Source of the DNA: DAOUKH01 sp965261455
Lineage (GTDB): Bacteria; Chloroflexota; Dehalococcoidia; SHYB01
NCBI GenBank assembly: GCA_965261455.1
Contig: OZ253453.1
Span: forward strand, 1,984,001-2,048,000
DNA: 64,000 nucleotides
Reading direction: 5' to 3'
Made by a program: the position numbers and the translations under genes
Part shown: positions 40,925 through 49,438 of the stretch, one piece after another
How the letters are laid out: each line of letters starts with the position of its first letter
Position numbering within the stretch: position 1 is the first letter of the stretch
Notes under the pieces: model-generated
What the model was told of the DNA's origin: nothing
Database searches by the model: none
What the model saw: the letters and a program-made list of their open reading frames with translations, nothing else

Positions 40925-42244
40925 TCACCGCAACTCCGGCGCGTAGTCCATGGTCATTCTACCCGTAGCCGCGAGTTCGTCTATCTCCGCCTCAGGCGTA
41001 CCGAGCAGTTCCCGGTAGACGAAGTCGTTGTGCTCGCCGAGGCGGCAGGGCGGGGTCCTGATCGCGTTGGGGGTGTGGTGCATCTTGAAGCTGATTCCGG
41101 GGTAGAGGTGCGTCCCACATTCGGCATGGGTAACCGGGTCGAAGAAGCCGCGCGCGACGAGCTGCGGATCGCTGAAGGTTTGGCCCTCGTCGATCACCGC
41201 GCCCGCGGGCACGCCGGCCTTTTGCAGCATCAGCATGACCGAGTAGTGGTCGTGCGCGGCGGTCCACGACGCGATCCGCTCGTCGAGCTCGTCGTGATGG
41301 GCGAGGCGGCCCTCGTTCGCGGCGAAGCGCTCCTCCTTGGTCCAAGGCGCCGACGGGCCTGCGACTTCGCAGAAGGCGGCCCATTGCTCGTCGGTGGAAA
41401 TGGCGATGGTGACCCAGCGATCATCGCCCAGGCAAGGGTAGACGCCGTGGGGTGCGTAGGAGGGGTGGCGGTTGCCGGTGGGCTCGACGTTGCGCCGGTT
41501 CATGGAGTATTCCATGAACGCCTCGCCGAGATAGGTGGCGAAGTTCTCAGTCTGGGAGAGCTCGACCAACTGCCCCCGGCCCGTGCGCGCCCGGTGGCGC
41601 AGGGCCATGACGGCGGCGAGAGCGCCGCCCACTCCAGACGGCCCGTCGGCGATGGGAAGGATGCCGCGCATGGTCACGTCCGTGTCGGGGTAGCCACGGA
41701 CGTGCAGGTGGCCGGCGACGGCTTCGATGTGCGAGCCGAAGGCGCGGAAGTTCTCGTACTCGCCGCCGAGGCCGAAGGCGGGGAGCCGCAGCATGATGAC
41801 GTCGGGGCGCCTGGCGCGGACGTACTCCCACGTGATCCCAAGCTTGTCCAGGGTCGCGGGGACGTTGTTCTCGACGATGATGTCGGAGACGGCGAGCAGA
41901 TCGTCGAACGTGCGCCGCCCTTCTTCGGAGCGGAGGTCCACGGTCATGCTCAGCTTGTTGCGGGCCTGGTTCTGGAACATGGTGTACCGGTTCCAAGCGC
42001 GGGGCTTCGGCGTGTTGCCCGCGTAGCCGTACCCCGAGCCCTTAACCAGATCAACGTAGCCCTGCGTGGGGCGCGCCGCCGTACCCCGTGTGTAGGGCAC
42101 GAAGACCTCCGGCGTATCGAGCCGGATCACTTCAGCGCCCCAATCGGCGAGCAGCATCGTGGCGTAGGGGCCGGCCACGACCATCGTGAGATCGAGCACG
42201 CGAACGCCCCGGAGGGGCGGCGGGCGGTGCGGCAGAGCGCGCAC
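40925..42244 (-). CDS. Family III CoA-transferase, Asp-bearing partner
   Basis: This 439-residue enzyme starts at GTG, 3 bases after the stop of the upstream paralogue. The N terminus is LRGVRVLDLTMVVAGPYATMLLADWGAEVIRLD. The catalytic-position Asp is in IADGPSGVGGALAAV, then RARTGRGQLVELSQTE. A 30-residue insertion (TRGTAARPTQGYVDLVKG) after the first strand-helix may shape the acid pocket. It is likely a heteromer with the gene at 42248. Confidence 0.9.
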   Translation of the reverse strand: MRALPHRPPPLRGVRVLDLTMVVAGPYATMLLADWGAEVIRLDTPEVFVPYTRGTAARPTQGYVDLVKGSGYGYAGNTPKPRAWNRYTMFQNQARNKLSMTVDLRSEEGRRTFDDLLAVSDIIVENNVPATLDKLGITWEYVRARRPDVIMLRLPAFGLGGEYENFRAFGSHIEAVAGHLHVRGYPDTDVTMRGILPIADGPSGVGGALAAVMALRHRARTGRGQLVELSQTENFATYLGEAFMEYSMNRRNVEPTGNRHPSYAPHGVYPCLGDDRWVTIAISTDEQWAAFCEVAGPSAPWTKEERFAANEGRLAHHDELDERIASWTAAHDHYSVMLMLQKAGVPAGAVIDEGQTFSDPQLVARGFFDPVTHAECGTHLYPGISFKMHHTPNAIRTPPCRLGEHNDFVYRELLGTPEAEIDELAATGRMTMDYAPELR

Positions 42245-42247
42245 GGC

Positions 42248-43498
42248 TTAGACGATCCCCACAGCGGCGAGCGCGCCGAGCTCGGCTTCCGTGCGCCCAA
42301 GCTCGCCGCAGAAGACCTCGGTGTTGTGCTCCCCGAGGAGGGGCGCCGGTCGACCGTGCTTGGCGGGGGTTGCCTCCATCCGGAAGGGAGCGCCGGGGTA
42401 TTCGAGCTCGCCGGCGGCGGGATGGCTGATCGTTTCCCAGAACCCGCGCTCTCGATAGTAGGGGTGCTCGAAGAACCGGCCTGGTGAGAAGATCGGCGCC
42501 GTGGCGAGTCCGGCGGCCTGCGACTCGCGCCACGCCTCGTCCATGGTGCGGTCGAGGAGCCAGGGGAGCAGGATCTCGTTGTTGAAGTGGTGGATGGACT
42601 CGGCGGAGCCGCCGTGCTCGTACTGCGCGTAGAGGGGATCGTCGAGGAGATCGGCGCGTCCCACGAGCTCGGCGGCACGGGGGAATCGCGTCACCCCCGA
42701 CCAGAAGCAGATGGCGCCGTCGGCGCAGGGAAAGATGCCGAAGGCGAGATCCTCGGCGTCGGCGCGCCGCTTCACGAGGGCGCCGGTGTACTGGTGGTTG
42801 AGCATGAAGATGCTGCGCCGGTCTTGACTGGCCGCCTGAGTCTCGAAGATGGAGATGTCCACGTAGTCGCCGTCGCCGGTGAACTCCTTGCGGAACAGGG
42901 CGGTGCAGGCGGCGAAGGCCGCCATTTGCCCCGTTTGGTAGAGGCCGATGGAGCCGCCGAGCTTGACGGGGGGCCGGTCGGGCGTGCCGGTCGATTGAAG
43001 CTGGCCGCCCATGCCGTACTCGATGAGCTCGTTGGCGAGGAAGTCGCGGTACGGCCCCGTCTGTCCGAAGTTGGAGATGGAGAGCATGACGACGCCGGGG
43101 TTACGTTCCGCGAGGGAGTCGTAGTCGAGTCCCAACTTCTCCATGACGCCCGGCTTGAAGTTCTCCACGACAATATCGGCGCGTTCGGCGAGATCGAGGG
43201 CGAGGCCCTTCCCCTCGGAGTGAGAAAGATCGAGCGTGACGCCGCGCTTGCCGGTGTTGAGGTAGAGGAAGAGGCCGCTGCGCTCGGGGTGCGGCTCGTC
43301 GCTGGCAAACGGGCCCATCCGGCGGGCGCCGTCCCCCGTTCCGGGACGCTCCACTTTGATCACGTCGGCACCGTAGGCTGCGAGCAGTTTGGTGCAGAAG
43401 GGGCCGGCGACGTAGTGCGTCAGGTCGAGGACGCGTACGCCGTCGAGGGCCGCGGCGGGCGCGGGCGGAGGGGGAGGGGCCACTACCTCAGCCGCCAC
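42248..43498 (-). CDS. Family III CoA-transferase, Asp-lacking partner
   Basis: This 416-residue paralogue starts at GTG and overlaps the 3' end of an enoyl-CoA hydratase by 16 bases. It has LDGVRVLDLTHYVAGPFCTKLLAAYGADVIKVERPG at the N terminus, classical for CaiB/BaiF. By eye the catalytic Asp is replaced (GLYQTGQMAAFAACTAL, Leu or Tyr at that place). The other motifs are intact. With the Asp-bearing gene 3 bases downstream it forms the second such pair in this window. Confidence 0.88.
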   Translation of the reverse strand: MAAEVVAPPPPPAPAAALDGVRVLDLTHYVAGPFCTKLLAAYGADVIKVERPGTGDGARRMGPFASDEPHPERSGLFLYLNTGKRGVTLDLSHSEGKGLALDLAERADIVVENFKPGVMEKLGLDYDSLAERNPGVVMLSISNFGQTGPYRDFLANELIEYGMGGQLQSTGTPDRPPVKLGGSIGLYQTGQMAAFAACTALFRKEFTGDGDYVDISIFETQAASQDRRSIFMLNHQYTGALVKRRADAEDLAFGIFPCADGAICFWSGVTRFPRAAELVGRADLLDDPLYAQYEHGGSAESIHHFNNEILLPWLLDRTMDEAWRESQAAGLATAPIFSPGRFFEHPYYRERGFWETISHPAAGELEYPGAPFRMEATPAKHGRPAPLLGEHNTEVFCGELGRTEAELGALAAVGIV

Positions 43499-44277
43499 TT
43501 GCGGCGCTCAGGATTGGCCAGCTTCTCTTGCAACTGGCGCTCGGCCTCGGGGGTGTTGCCCACGCGGGGGAACATGGCCCCCCACTCCAGGGCTTGCTCG
43601 CGGCCCATGTCGAGGCTGCGCCAGATCGCCTGCACGCTGCCCTGGACGGCGATGGGCGGGTGCGACGCGATGATCTCGGCGAGGCGCTCCGCCGCGGGCA
43701 TGAGTTCGTCCTGGGGCAGCACCTCGCTGACCAGGCCGATCTCGTAGGCGCGCTTGGCGCTCAGGCGCTCGTCGGCACCGGTGAGGGCGATGCGGAGGAC
43801 CTCGCCGATGGGCACCCGGCGGGCAAGGCCGATGGGTTCGAGCGCGGCGACGAGTCCGAAGGACACGTGGGTGTCGAAGAAGGTGGCGTTCTCCGAGCAG
43901 ATCACGATGTCGCTGTCGTAGATGAAGTAGAAGCCGCCCGCGTTGCAGATGCCGTTGACCGCGGTGATCACCGGCTTCCAGACGCCGTTCTGCTTCGAGG
44001 TGAGCCGGGCGCCGCTGTCCTCGTAGTGCCAGGGATCGATGTCGCGACGGCTGTTGGGGTCCTCACCCTCGCGGATATCGACCCCGCTGCAGAAGGCCCT
44101 GTCGCCCGCGCCGGTCAGGATGACCACGCGGACGTCATCGTCTTGCTTGACGTCGGCCCAGACTTCCTTGAGCTCGCGCTGCATCGTCCGGTCGAAGGCA
44201 TTGAGCGCGTCGGGCCGGTTGAAACGGAGCAGGGCGCGTCCGTCCGCCTTTTCGTAGACGAGGGTCTCGAGTTGCAA
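43483..44277 (-). CDS. Enoyl-CoA hydratase/isomerase family protein
   Basis: This 264-residue crotonase-fold protein starts at TTG, with GGAGGC about 10 bases upstream. CoA-binding and oxyanion motifs are LNAFDRTMQRELKEV, DRAFCSGVDIREGED and VNGICNAGGFYFIYDSDI. Neither usual catalytic Glu is present (FFDTHVSFGLVAALEP), so hydratase activity is doubtful and another crotonase reaction is possible. It is first in an operon with the two CoA-transferases and has a good promoter at 44328-44356. Confidence 0.87.
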   Translation of the reverse strand: MQLETLVYEKADGRALLRFNRPDALNAFDRTMQRELKEVWADVKQDDDVRVVILTGAGDRAFCSGVDIREGEDPNSRRDIDPWHYEDSGARLTSKQNGVWKPVITAVNGICNAGGFYFIYDSDIVICSENATFFDTHVSFGLVAALEPIGLARRVPIGEVLRIALTGADERLSAKRAYEIGLVSEVLPQDELMPAAERLAEIIASHPPIAVQGSVQAIWRSLDMGREQALEWGAMFPRVGNTPEAERQLQEKLANPERRKWRLR

Positions 44278-44327
44278 GCGCTTGGACGCCTCCGGGCGAA
44301 CGCTACGGTAGAACAGGTGCGAGCCGG

Positions 44328-44376
44328 ATTGTAGGCGCGGCGAATATACTATTCAAGTATGTATCGGGGACTTAGG
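44328..44376 (-). promoter_or_regulatory. Sigma-70-type promoter for the enoyl-CoA hydratase operon, with motif upstream
   Basis: The minus strand has TTGAAT (44356-44351), a 17-base spacer and TACAAT (44333-44328), giving a leader of about 45 bases. An inverted repeat ATACT-N5-AGTAT (44346-44360) overlaps the -35. The recurring motif, here CCTAAGTCCCCGATA (44376-44362 on the minus strand), lies just upstream. The divergent MFS gene starts at 44430. Confidence 0.62.
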
Positions 44377-44429
44377 GTCGCGCCCGGGCCCGCCGCCCAA
44401 GCTCGCCGCTTTCCGCGGTCGTCGAGACG

Positions 44430-45689
44430 GTGACGACCGAGCAGGAGGAGGCCGCCGGAGCGGGCCGGGGCGACTGGCTCTGGTTGGCGATGATCGCGGT
44501 GGCGGTCTTCGCCGTCGCCCTCCCGCTTTCCAGCTATCCCTCCGCGCTCCCCATCATCCGCGAAGAGTGGGGCATCTCCGATACGGAGGCGGGCCTCATC
44601 AACGGGATCACGGCGGCGGGGTCTGTCATCGGTGCGCTGGTGCTCATCCCGCTCACCGACAAGTGGCGCGCCGACCATGTCTTGCTCGGATCGGCGCTGA
44701 CGACCGCCATCGGGCATTTGCTCTTCCCTCTCGTGGCGGAGAACGTGGCCTCCGCCGCGCCGCTGCGCCTCGCCGCAGGGCTGGGGCTGGCCGGCGTCTA
44801 CGTGACGGGCACGCGGATCGTAGCCGAGCGGTTCCCTACGTCGGTGCGCGCCAGGGCCGTGGGAATCTACGTCACCTGCTTCTATTTGGGGACAGCCGCC
44901 TCGTTCGCCATCACCGGCGCGTTGATTCCGCTGCTGGAGTGGCGCGGCGCCTACACCGCCGCCGCGGGGGGCTCGTTCCTGACTCTGGCCATCTACGCCT
45001 TCGCTCTGCGGGGCTACAAGCCCACCGCCGCTCCGACGGCGGGGGGCCGGATCGACTTCACCGTGCTCAAGAACAAGAACGTCGCGGTGGTCATCCTGAG
45101 CTATTTCTTGCACTCGGTCGAGCTCATCCACGTGCGGACATGGCTTGCGCCGTTCCTCGCCTTCATCCTGGTGACGCAAGGGGGCATCGCCGGCGAGACC
45201 GCGGCGGCCGAGGCGGCGGTGATCGTTGGCATCGCCGGGCTGCTGGGCGCGCTCGCGCCGTTCCTGGGAGGGCTGCTCTCCGACCGAGTCGGCCGCTTGC
45301 CCAGCGCCATGCTGCTCTTCTTCGTCAGCGGGATATGCTCGTTCGCAATCGGCTGGACGGTCGAGATACCCTGGGCGACCGTCGTCGCGCTCACCTTCAT
45401 CTACTCCATCGCGGTGGGCGCCGACTCGGCGATCTATTCCAGCGCGATCACCGAGGTCGCCGAGCCGGCGCGCCTCGGATCGACGTTGGGAGTGCACGCC
45501 TTCGGCGCCTTCGGGGCGGGGGTGATCTCGCCGGTCCTGTTCGGCGCGGTGCTGGACCTCGTGGGAAGGGAGAACACCGCGGCGTGGGGGCTCGCGTTCA
45601 GCACGGCGGGAGTGGGAGCGGTCGTCGCTATCGCGGCCATGGCCTGGCTTCGGACGCAGGCGGGAGCGACGCGGCGGCCCATTGCCTAA
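44430..45689 (+). CDS. Major facilitator superfamily transporter
   Basis: This 419-residue protein has about 12 hydrophobic segments and starts at GTG. Markers are SSYPSALPIIREEWGISDTEAGLINGITAAGSVIGALV in the TM1-2 region, GTRIVAERFPTSVRARAVGIYVT in TM4-5, and LGGLLSDRVGRLPSAMLLF in the second half. It may import or export an organic acid or metabolite of the neighbouring pathway. It lies upstream of arsI, but they are separated by a likely promoter, so joint function is not implied. Confidence 0.88.
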   Translation: MTTEQEEAAGAGRGDWLWLAMIAVAVFAVALPLSSYPSALPIIREEWGISDTEAGLINGITAAGSVIGALVLIPLTDKWRADHVLLGSALTTAIGHLLFPLVAENVASAAPLRLAAGLGLAGVYVTGTRIVAERFPTSVRARAVGIYVTCFYLGTAASFAITGALIPLLEWRGAYTAAAGGSFLTLAIYAFALRGYKPTAAPTAGGRIDFTVLKNKNVAVVILSYFLHSVELIHVRTWLAPFLAFILVTQGGIAGETAAAEAAVIVGIAGLLGALAPFLGGLLSDRVGRLPSAMLLFFVSGICSFAIGWTVEIPWATVVALTFIYSIAVGADSAIYSSAITEVAEPARLGSTLGVHAFGAFGAGVISPVLFGAVLDLVGRENTAAWGLAFSTAGVGAVVAIAAMAWLRTQAGATRRPIA

Positions 45690-45710
45690 GACACCTATAC
45701 GTGGTACGTT
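45682..45710 (+). promoter_or_regulatory. Candidate promoter of arsI with CCTAAG-N3 motif in the spacer
   Basis: TTGCCT (45682-45687), a 17-base spacer and TACGTT (45705-45710) make a modest sigma-70 promoter 43 bases before arsI. The motif CCTAAGACACCTATA (45685-45699) overlaps the -35 and spacer, the same placement as at 36237. The CCTAAG overlaps the MFS stop codon. Confidence 0.5.
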
Positions 45711-45752
45711 TCCCGCGCAGGCCTTGCAAAGAGGCACGTCGGGGAGAAGACC

Positions 45753-46217
45753 ATGTCCGTCAGAGTCCACGTCCACCTAACCGTTGCCGATATCAACGAG
45801 AGCAGGGGCTTCTACGAGAAGTTCCTCGACGCGGAGCCGGTTAAAGTGAAGTCCGGTTACGTAAAGTTCCTGCCCGAGGTGGCGCCGGTGAACCTTGCCC
45901 TTTTCGAGGCGAACGGCGGCGCGATGCTCGGCAAGCCGCCCCACTTGGGCATTCAGGTCGACTCGACGGAAGAAGTGCAGGCCCAGCTCCGGCGGGTGAA
46001 GGGCCGCGGCCTCCCCGTGCGCGAGGAAATGGGCGTGGACTGTTGCCACGCGAACCAGGACAAGTTCTGGGTGCAGGACCCGGACGGCCTGCAGTGGGAA
46101 GTCTATAACGTCAACTACGACATCGAAGACGAGATGATTCCCCAGCGGATGCCCCAACCGGTGACGCTGCAAGTGGCCCCGAGCGGAGGCGCATCGGACG
46201 CCTGCTGCCGGGCATGA
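45753..46217 (+). CDS. arsI: ArsI-type C-As lyase (VOC/extradiol-like)
   Basis: This 154-residue glyoxalase-fold enzyme would cleave the C-As bond of trivalent organoarsenicals such as methylarsenite, using Fe(II) and O2. Metal ligands fit His near residue 8 (VHVHLTVADI), His64 (PPHLGIQV) and Glu116 (LQWEVYNV). The arsenical-binding pair is Cys97-Cys98 (GVDCCHANQDKFW), as in characterised ArsI. The C terminus adds another Cys-Cys (DACCRA). A terminator follows, then a PadR-type regulator. No arsenate reductase or efflux pump is in the window. Confidence 0.9.
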   Translation: MSVRVHVHLTVADINESRGFYEKFLDAEPVKVKSGYVKFLPEVAPVNLALFEANGGAMLGKPPHLGIQVDSTEEVQAQLRRVKGRGLPVREEMGVDCCHANQDKFWVQDPDGLQWEVYNVNYDIEDEMIPQRMPQPVTLQVAPSGGASDACCRA

Positions 46218-46239
46218 GACCAACGGCGTCGAGAGGCGG

Positions 46240-46270
46240 AAGGCCCCTAGGCGCGACTGGGGGCTTTTTT
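46240..46270 (+). terminator. Rho-independent terminator after arsI
   Basis: AAGGCCCC and GGGGGCTT arms with one bulge, around an 11-base loop, are followed by a run of six T (46265-46270). It lies 23 bases after the arsI stop. The T-run continues into the CTTAGG motif upstream of the next gene. Confidence 0.72.
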
Positions 46271-46294
46271 ACTTAGGCGGACCATGGGAGTTGA

Positions 46295-46699
46295 ATGCGG
46301 ACTGTGAGTTGGGGTTCAAGCGAATACTGGGACATGCTCATCCGCCGGAGCCTTTCGCGGTTCTTCATGCTGCGTGCGCTCTACGAGCGGCCGTCGCACG
46401 GCTATCAGCTGAAGGAAGCGGTGAAGAAGGTAGCCCAGGGCTGCTGCGATCCGACCGACGCCATGATCTACCCGGCAATCAAGGAGCTTGTGAGCAACGG
46501 CTACGTCGAGGTGCGCATGGAGAACCAGGGCGCCCGCGAGCGGAAGATCTGCACGCTCACGAGCAAGGGGCTCGATGCCTACAAGGCCGCGGCGGCCGCC
46601 TGGAGCACGGTGCTGCCCCACATCCAGGAAGCCATCGACGTGGCGGAGCAGGCGCAAGACATCCCCGCCCGGAGCGACGAGGGCGTGGCCGTCTCCTGA
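46295..46699 (+). CDS. PadR-family transcription regulator with vicinal cysteines
   Basis: This 134-residue winged-helix protein has FFMLRALYERPSHGYQLKEAVKKV, AMIYPAIKELVSNGYVEVRMEN and RKICTLTSKGLDAY, the PadR pattern. In the loop before the recognition helix it has QGCCDPTDA: Cys50-Cys51, placed where arsenical-sensing repressors carry thiols, plus Cys86. Next to arsI this suggests a sensor of trivalent arsenicals. GGGAG sits 4 bases before the ATG. A copy of the CCTAAG motif (46263-46277) lies immediately upstream, so autoregulation is possible. No other complete regulator is in this part of the window. Confidence 0.82.
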   Translation: MRTVSWGSSEYWDMLIRRSLSRFFMLRALYERPSHGYQLKEAVKKVAQGCCDPTDAMIYPAIKELVSNGYVEVRMENQGARERKICTLTSKGLDAYKAAAAAWSTVLPHIQEAIDVAEQAQDIPARSDEGVAVS

Positions 46700-46715
46700 T
46701 TCGTCCAGCCTCGGC

Positions 46716-47864
46716 TTACTTGTCGCCGCCGAGCATCCTGCGCGCGATGATCATGCGCTGGACTTCCGACGTGCCCTCGTAGATCTCCGTGATCTTCGCG
46801 TCGCGGAAGCAGCGCTCGACGACCGAGTCCTTGAAGTAGCCGTAGCCGCCGTGGACCTGCACCGCCTTGGTGGCAATCCACATGGCGGCCTCGGCGGCGA
46901 AGACCTTCGCGATGCAGGCCTGTCTGCCGAAGGGCCGCCCCTCGTCGCGAAGGGCGGCGGCGTTGTAGGTGAGCAGCCGGGCCGCTTCGAGCTTTATGCC
47001 CATGTCGGCCAAGGTGAACTGGATTCCCTGATGGCTCGCGAGCGGCGCGCCGAACGTCTTTCGTTGCCGGGCCCACGCCAGCGACGCGTCGAGGGCGCAC
47101 CGGCCAATTCCCAACGCCTGCGCGGCGACGCTCATCCGCGACGCTTCGAGAATCTCCATGATGATAGGGAAGCCGCCGCATTCTTCGCCGATGCGATTGA
47201 ACTCCGGAACGCGCACGTTTTCCAGCAGCACCTCGGCGGTTGTCGAGGCACGGACGCCCAGCTTCCCGAGCTGCTTGTTGGTGGTGAGCCCCTCGGCGCC
47301 GCGCGGGACGACGAAGCAGGTGACGCCCTTGTGGCCCAAGCTCGGGTCCATCGTGGCGATCACCAGCAGGTGCGTCGCCACGTCGCCGCAGGTGATGAAG
47401 GTCTTGGCGCCGTTGAGGACGTACCCGTCGCCGCTTCGCTCGGCCCTTGTCTGAATCGCGGCGGCGTCCGATCCCGCGTCGGGCTCGGTGAGGGCGAACG
47501 CGGTGATCATGTCGCCCTGGGTGAGCGGCGCAAGGAAGGCCCGCCGCTGCTCTTCATTGCCGAACTGCTGGATCAATTGGCCCCAGAGGCCGAATTGCAC
47601 CGCGAGGATGGTGCCGATACCGGCGTAGGCGCGGCAAATCTCCTCCATCGCGACCATGCCTTCGGTGACGCCGCCTCCCGAGCCGCCGTATTCGGGGTCG
47701 ATCCCGATGCCCGTCAGGCCAAGCTCCCGAAGCCCTTCGAAGATGTCGAAGGGGAACTCCTCGCGCTCGTCCATCTCCAGCGCTTTCGGGGCGATCTCTT
47801 TCTCGGCGAAGCCGCGCACGGTCCGCTGGAGGATCAACTGCGACTCGGTTAGCTGGAGGCTCAT
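46716..47864 (-). CDS. Acyl-CoA dehydrogenase
   Basis: This 382-residue flavoprotein introduces a 2,3-double bond into an acyl-CoA. It has ITAFALTEPDAGSDAAAIQT, FITCGDVATHLLVIA, the region KTFGAPLASHQGIQFTLADM, and the catalytic Glu in ITEIYEGTSEVQRMIIARRM. All active residues look intact, so it should be a genuine dehydrogenase, unlike the two other members here. The start is the ATG at 47864; longer in-frame sequence upstream overlaps the next gene's end as shadow. It converges on PadR. The gene upstream, 47942, is on the same strand. Confidence 0.93.
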   Translation of the reverse strand: MSLQLTESQLILQRTVRGFAEKEIAPKALEMDEREEFPFDIFEGLRELGLTGIGIDPEYGGSGGGVTEGMVAMEEICRAYAGIGTILAVQFGLWGQLIQQFGNEEQRRAFLAPLTQGDMITAFALTEPDAGSDAAAIQTRAERSGDGYVLNGAKTFITCGDVATHLLVIATMDPSLGHKGVTCFVVPRGAEGLTTNKQLGKLGVRASTTAEVLLENVRVPEFNRIGEECGGFPIIMEILEASRMSVAAQALGIGRCALDASLAWARQRKTFGAPLASHQGIQFTLADMGIKLEAARLLTYNAAALRDEGRPFGRQACIAKVFAAEAAMWIATKAVQVHGGYGYFKDSVVERCFRDAKITEIYEGTSEVQRMIIARRMLGGDK

Positions 47865-47941
47865 CCCTTCACTCCGTTGGTCGGTCTGACGCAAGAACGC
47901 GCCCCTGAGGAGCGCGTTCTTCGCCGTCCATAGACAGGGTG

Positions 47942-49375
47942 CTACCGGCCCTGGTTGCCGGCCGTCGCCGGACGAGGCGCCCCGCCGGTGAGCTTCGCGA
48001 GTTGGTCGTCCAGAGCGATGTGCAGCTCGTACACCAGGTCGTACAGCTTCATGGCGTTGTCGAACGTCGCCTGGGGGCGGTCTCTGGTGGGGCGGTCCTG
48101 CACCAGCATGTCGTCGGTAATGGCGGTCATCTGCTTCAGTATCCGCCCCGACTTCGTGTTCTTCCACTTGTCGGGGAAGTCGAGGGAGGCGAGGGCCTGC
48201 TTGAAGTCGCCGGCCCAGAAGCCGGTCATCTCGCGGAAGGCCTTCGCCTCGTCGCCGTCGTGGCGCGCGGTGCGGGCGGCGAGCCACCGTAGACCGTCGG
48301 CCTCGGCGAGGGCCTCGCTCATGTCGGCGGGACTCTTGAACTCGGAAGCCGCCGGGATGGCGGCGGTGGCGCGGGACATCGCCTCATTCTTCTTTCCTTC
48401 CGGCAGGCCGACGTAGAGCGCGATCGTGTTCAGCCGCTGCCATTCGGGGCGGAGGAACTGCCCCTTGAGGCTGGCGATGGCCCCGAACATGCGGTTGTGG
48501 TACGGCTTCAGGACGTACGAGCGGAACGAGAAGGGATCGGGCAGGCCCTTGTTGGGCCCATCGGGGTCGTAGTCGGCGACCTCGACGCAGCTCGGGTCGC
48601 CGTAGTGGATGCGGGTGAGGTACTTCACTTTCAGGCCGGGCAGCATCGACTCGACGCCGCGGATGCATACCGAAGTGGCGACGATCTCGCCGAAGGCGCG
48701 CACCGTCTCCGGCGAGTAGCCGAGCCGGCCCGCGATGGCCACGGGCGTGCAGAACGTGATATTGCGCTCGGCGCGCGTCGGCGTCATCAAGCCGACGTCG
48801 TACTGCACGCCGAAGAAGGCGTCGGTGCCCGCGAGCATGCCGATGGCTGTCTTTGCGTCGATTTCGTCGAAGGCGAACTGGTCGGCGACGGTATCCCAGT
48901 ACATGCGCTGCGCGGCGACCTCTTCCCAGGCCTGTTCCACGACGTGCTGGGGTTTCTCGCCCTTGAACGCCTCGAGGACTTCGCAGCTCAGGCCCATGAG
49001 GAGTCCGCCCACGGCTTGGAAGGCGCGCTCCATGTGCTGAGGTTCGAGGGCGGCGATGCCGGTGGTCCCGACGACGGCTTCGATCAGGTCGCCCGCGTCA
49101 GCGGTGGTGAGGTCGATCTTCTCTGGCGAGAGGTCGAGCCCCATGTTCTTGCCGAGCTTGGCCCCGGACGCGCGGATAAGCTCGGCCCCGGGCTCGCCGA
49201 GCTGCTCGGCCACACGGCTGCCGACGTTCACGATCATCCGGGTTAGCACCGGAATCGAGCGTCGTTGCTGCTCGAACACCGGGACGTTCGCGACTGCGTC
49301 CTTAACCTCTTCGGGCCTGAACTTCCTGTCCGGCTTCCAGTCCACCGCCGCAGCTTCTTGCTTGGCTTGGGTCAT
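47942..49375 (-). CDS. Protein of unknown function, possibly related to ATC hydrolase-like folds
   Basis: This is a 477-residue soluble protein I do not firmly recognise. Residues about 160-270 contain an FCTPVAIAGRLGYSPETV, VCIRGVESMLPGLKVKYL, and HYGDPSCVEVAD series. It recalls the C-x-n-G-D-x-x-C layout of L-2-amino-thiazoline-4-carboxylate hydrolase-type proteins. That resemblance is weak. The N half has many helices (EQLGEPGAELIRASGAKLG), and the C half a helical FWAGDFKQALASLDF stretch. A promoter with a motif copy lies at 49393-49438, and the acyl-CoA dehydrogenase follows after 77 bases. Confidence 0.6.
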   Translation of the reverse strand: MTQAKQEAAAVDWKPDRKFRPEEVKDAVANVPVFEQQRRSIPVLTRMIVNVGSRVAEQLGEPGAELIRASGAKLGKNMGLDLSPEKIDLTTADAGDLIEAVVGTTGIAALEPQHMERAFQAVGGLLMGLSCEVLEAFKGEKPQHVVEQAWEEVAAQRMYWDTVADQFAFDEIDAKTAIGMLAGTDAFFGVQYDVGLMTPTRAERNITFCTPVAIAGRLGYSPETVRAFGEIVATSVCIRGVESMLPGLKVKYLTRIHYGDPSCVEVADYDPDGPNKGLPDPFSFRSYVLKPYHNRMFGAIASLKGQFLRPEWQRLNTIALYVGLPEGKKNEAMSRATAAIPAASEFKSPADMSEALAEADGLRWLAARTARHDGDEAKAFREMTGFWAGDFKQALASLDFPDKWKNTKSGRILKQMTAITDDMLVQDRPTRDRPQATFDNAMKLYDLVYELHIALDDQLAKLTGGAPRPATAGNQGR

Positions 49376-49392
49376 CGATGCCTCCGTGCATA

Positions 49393-49438
49393 CCTTAGTT
49401 ACTTAGGCACCGTAGCACTCGAATCCGGTGCCGGTCAA
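49393..49438 (-). promoter_or_regulatory. Candidate promoter for 47942-49375 with CCTAAG-N3 motif just downstream of -10
   Basis: The minus strand has TTGACC (49438-49433), an 18-base spacer and TACGGT (49414-49409). One base later comes CCTAAGTAACTAAGG (49407-49393), the most symmetric copy of the motif. It covers the expected transcription start. Confidence 0.6.

Noticed and set aside
36288..46699. Aquaporin, arsI and padR as one arsenic island
   Set aside because: They lie 9 kb apart with unrelated catabolic operons between, and the aquaporin has no arsenic-specific feature that I can see.
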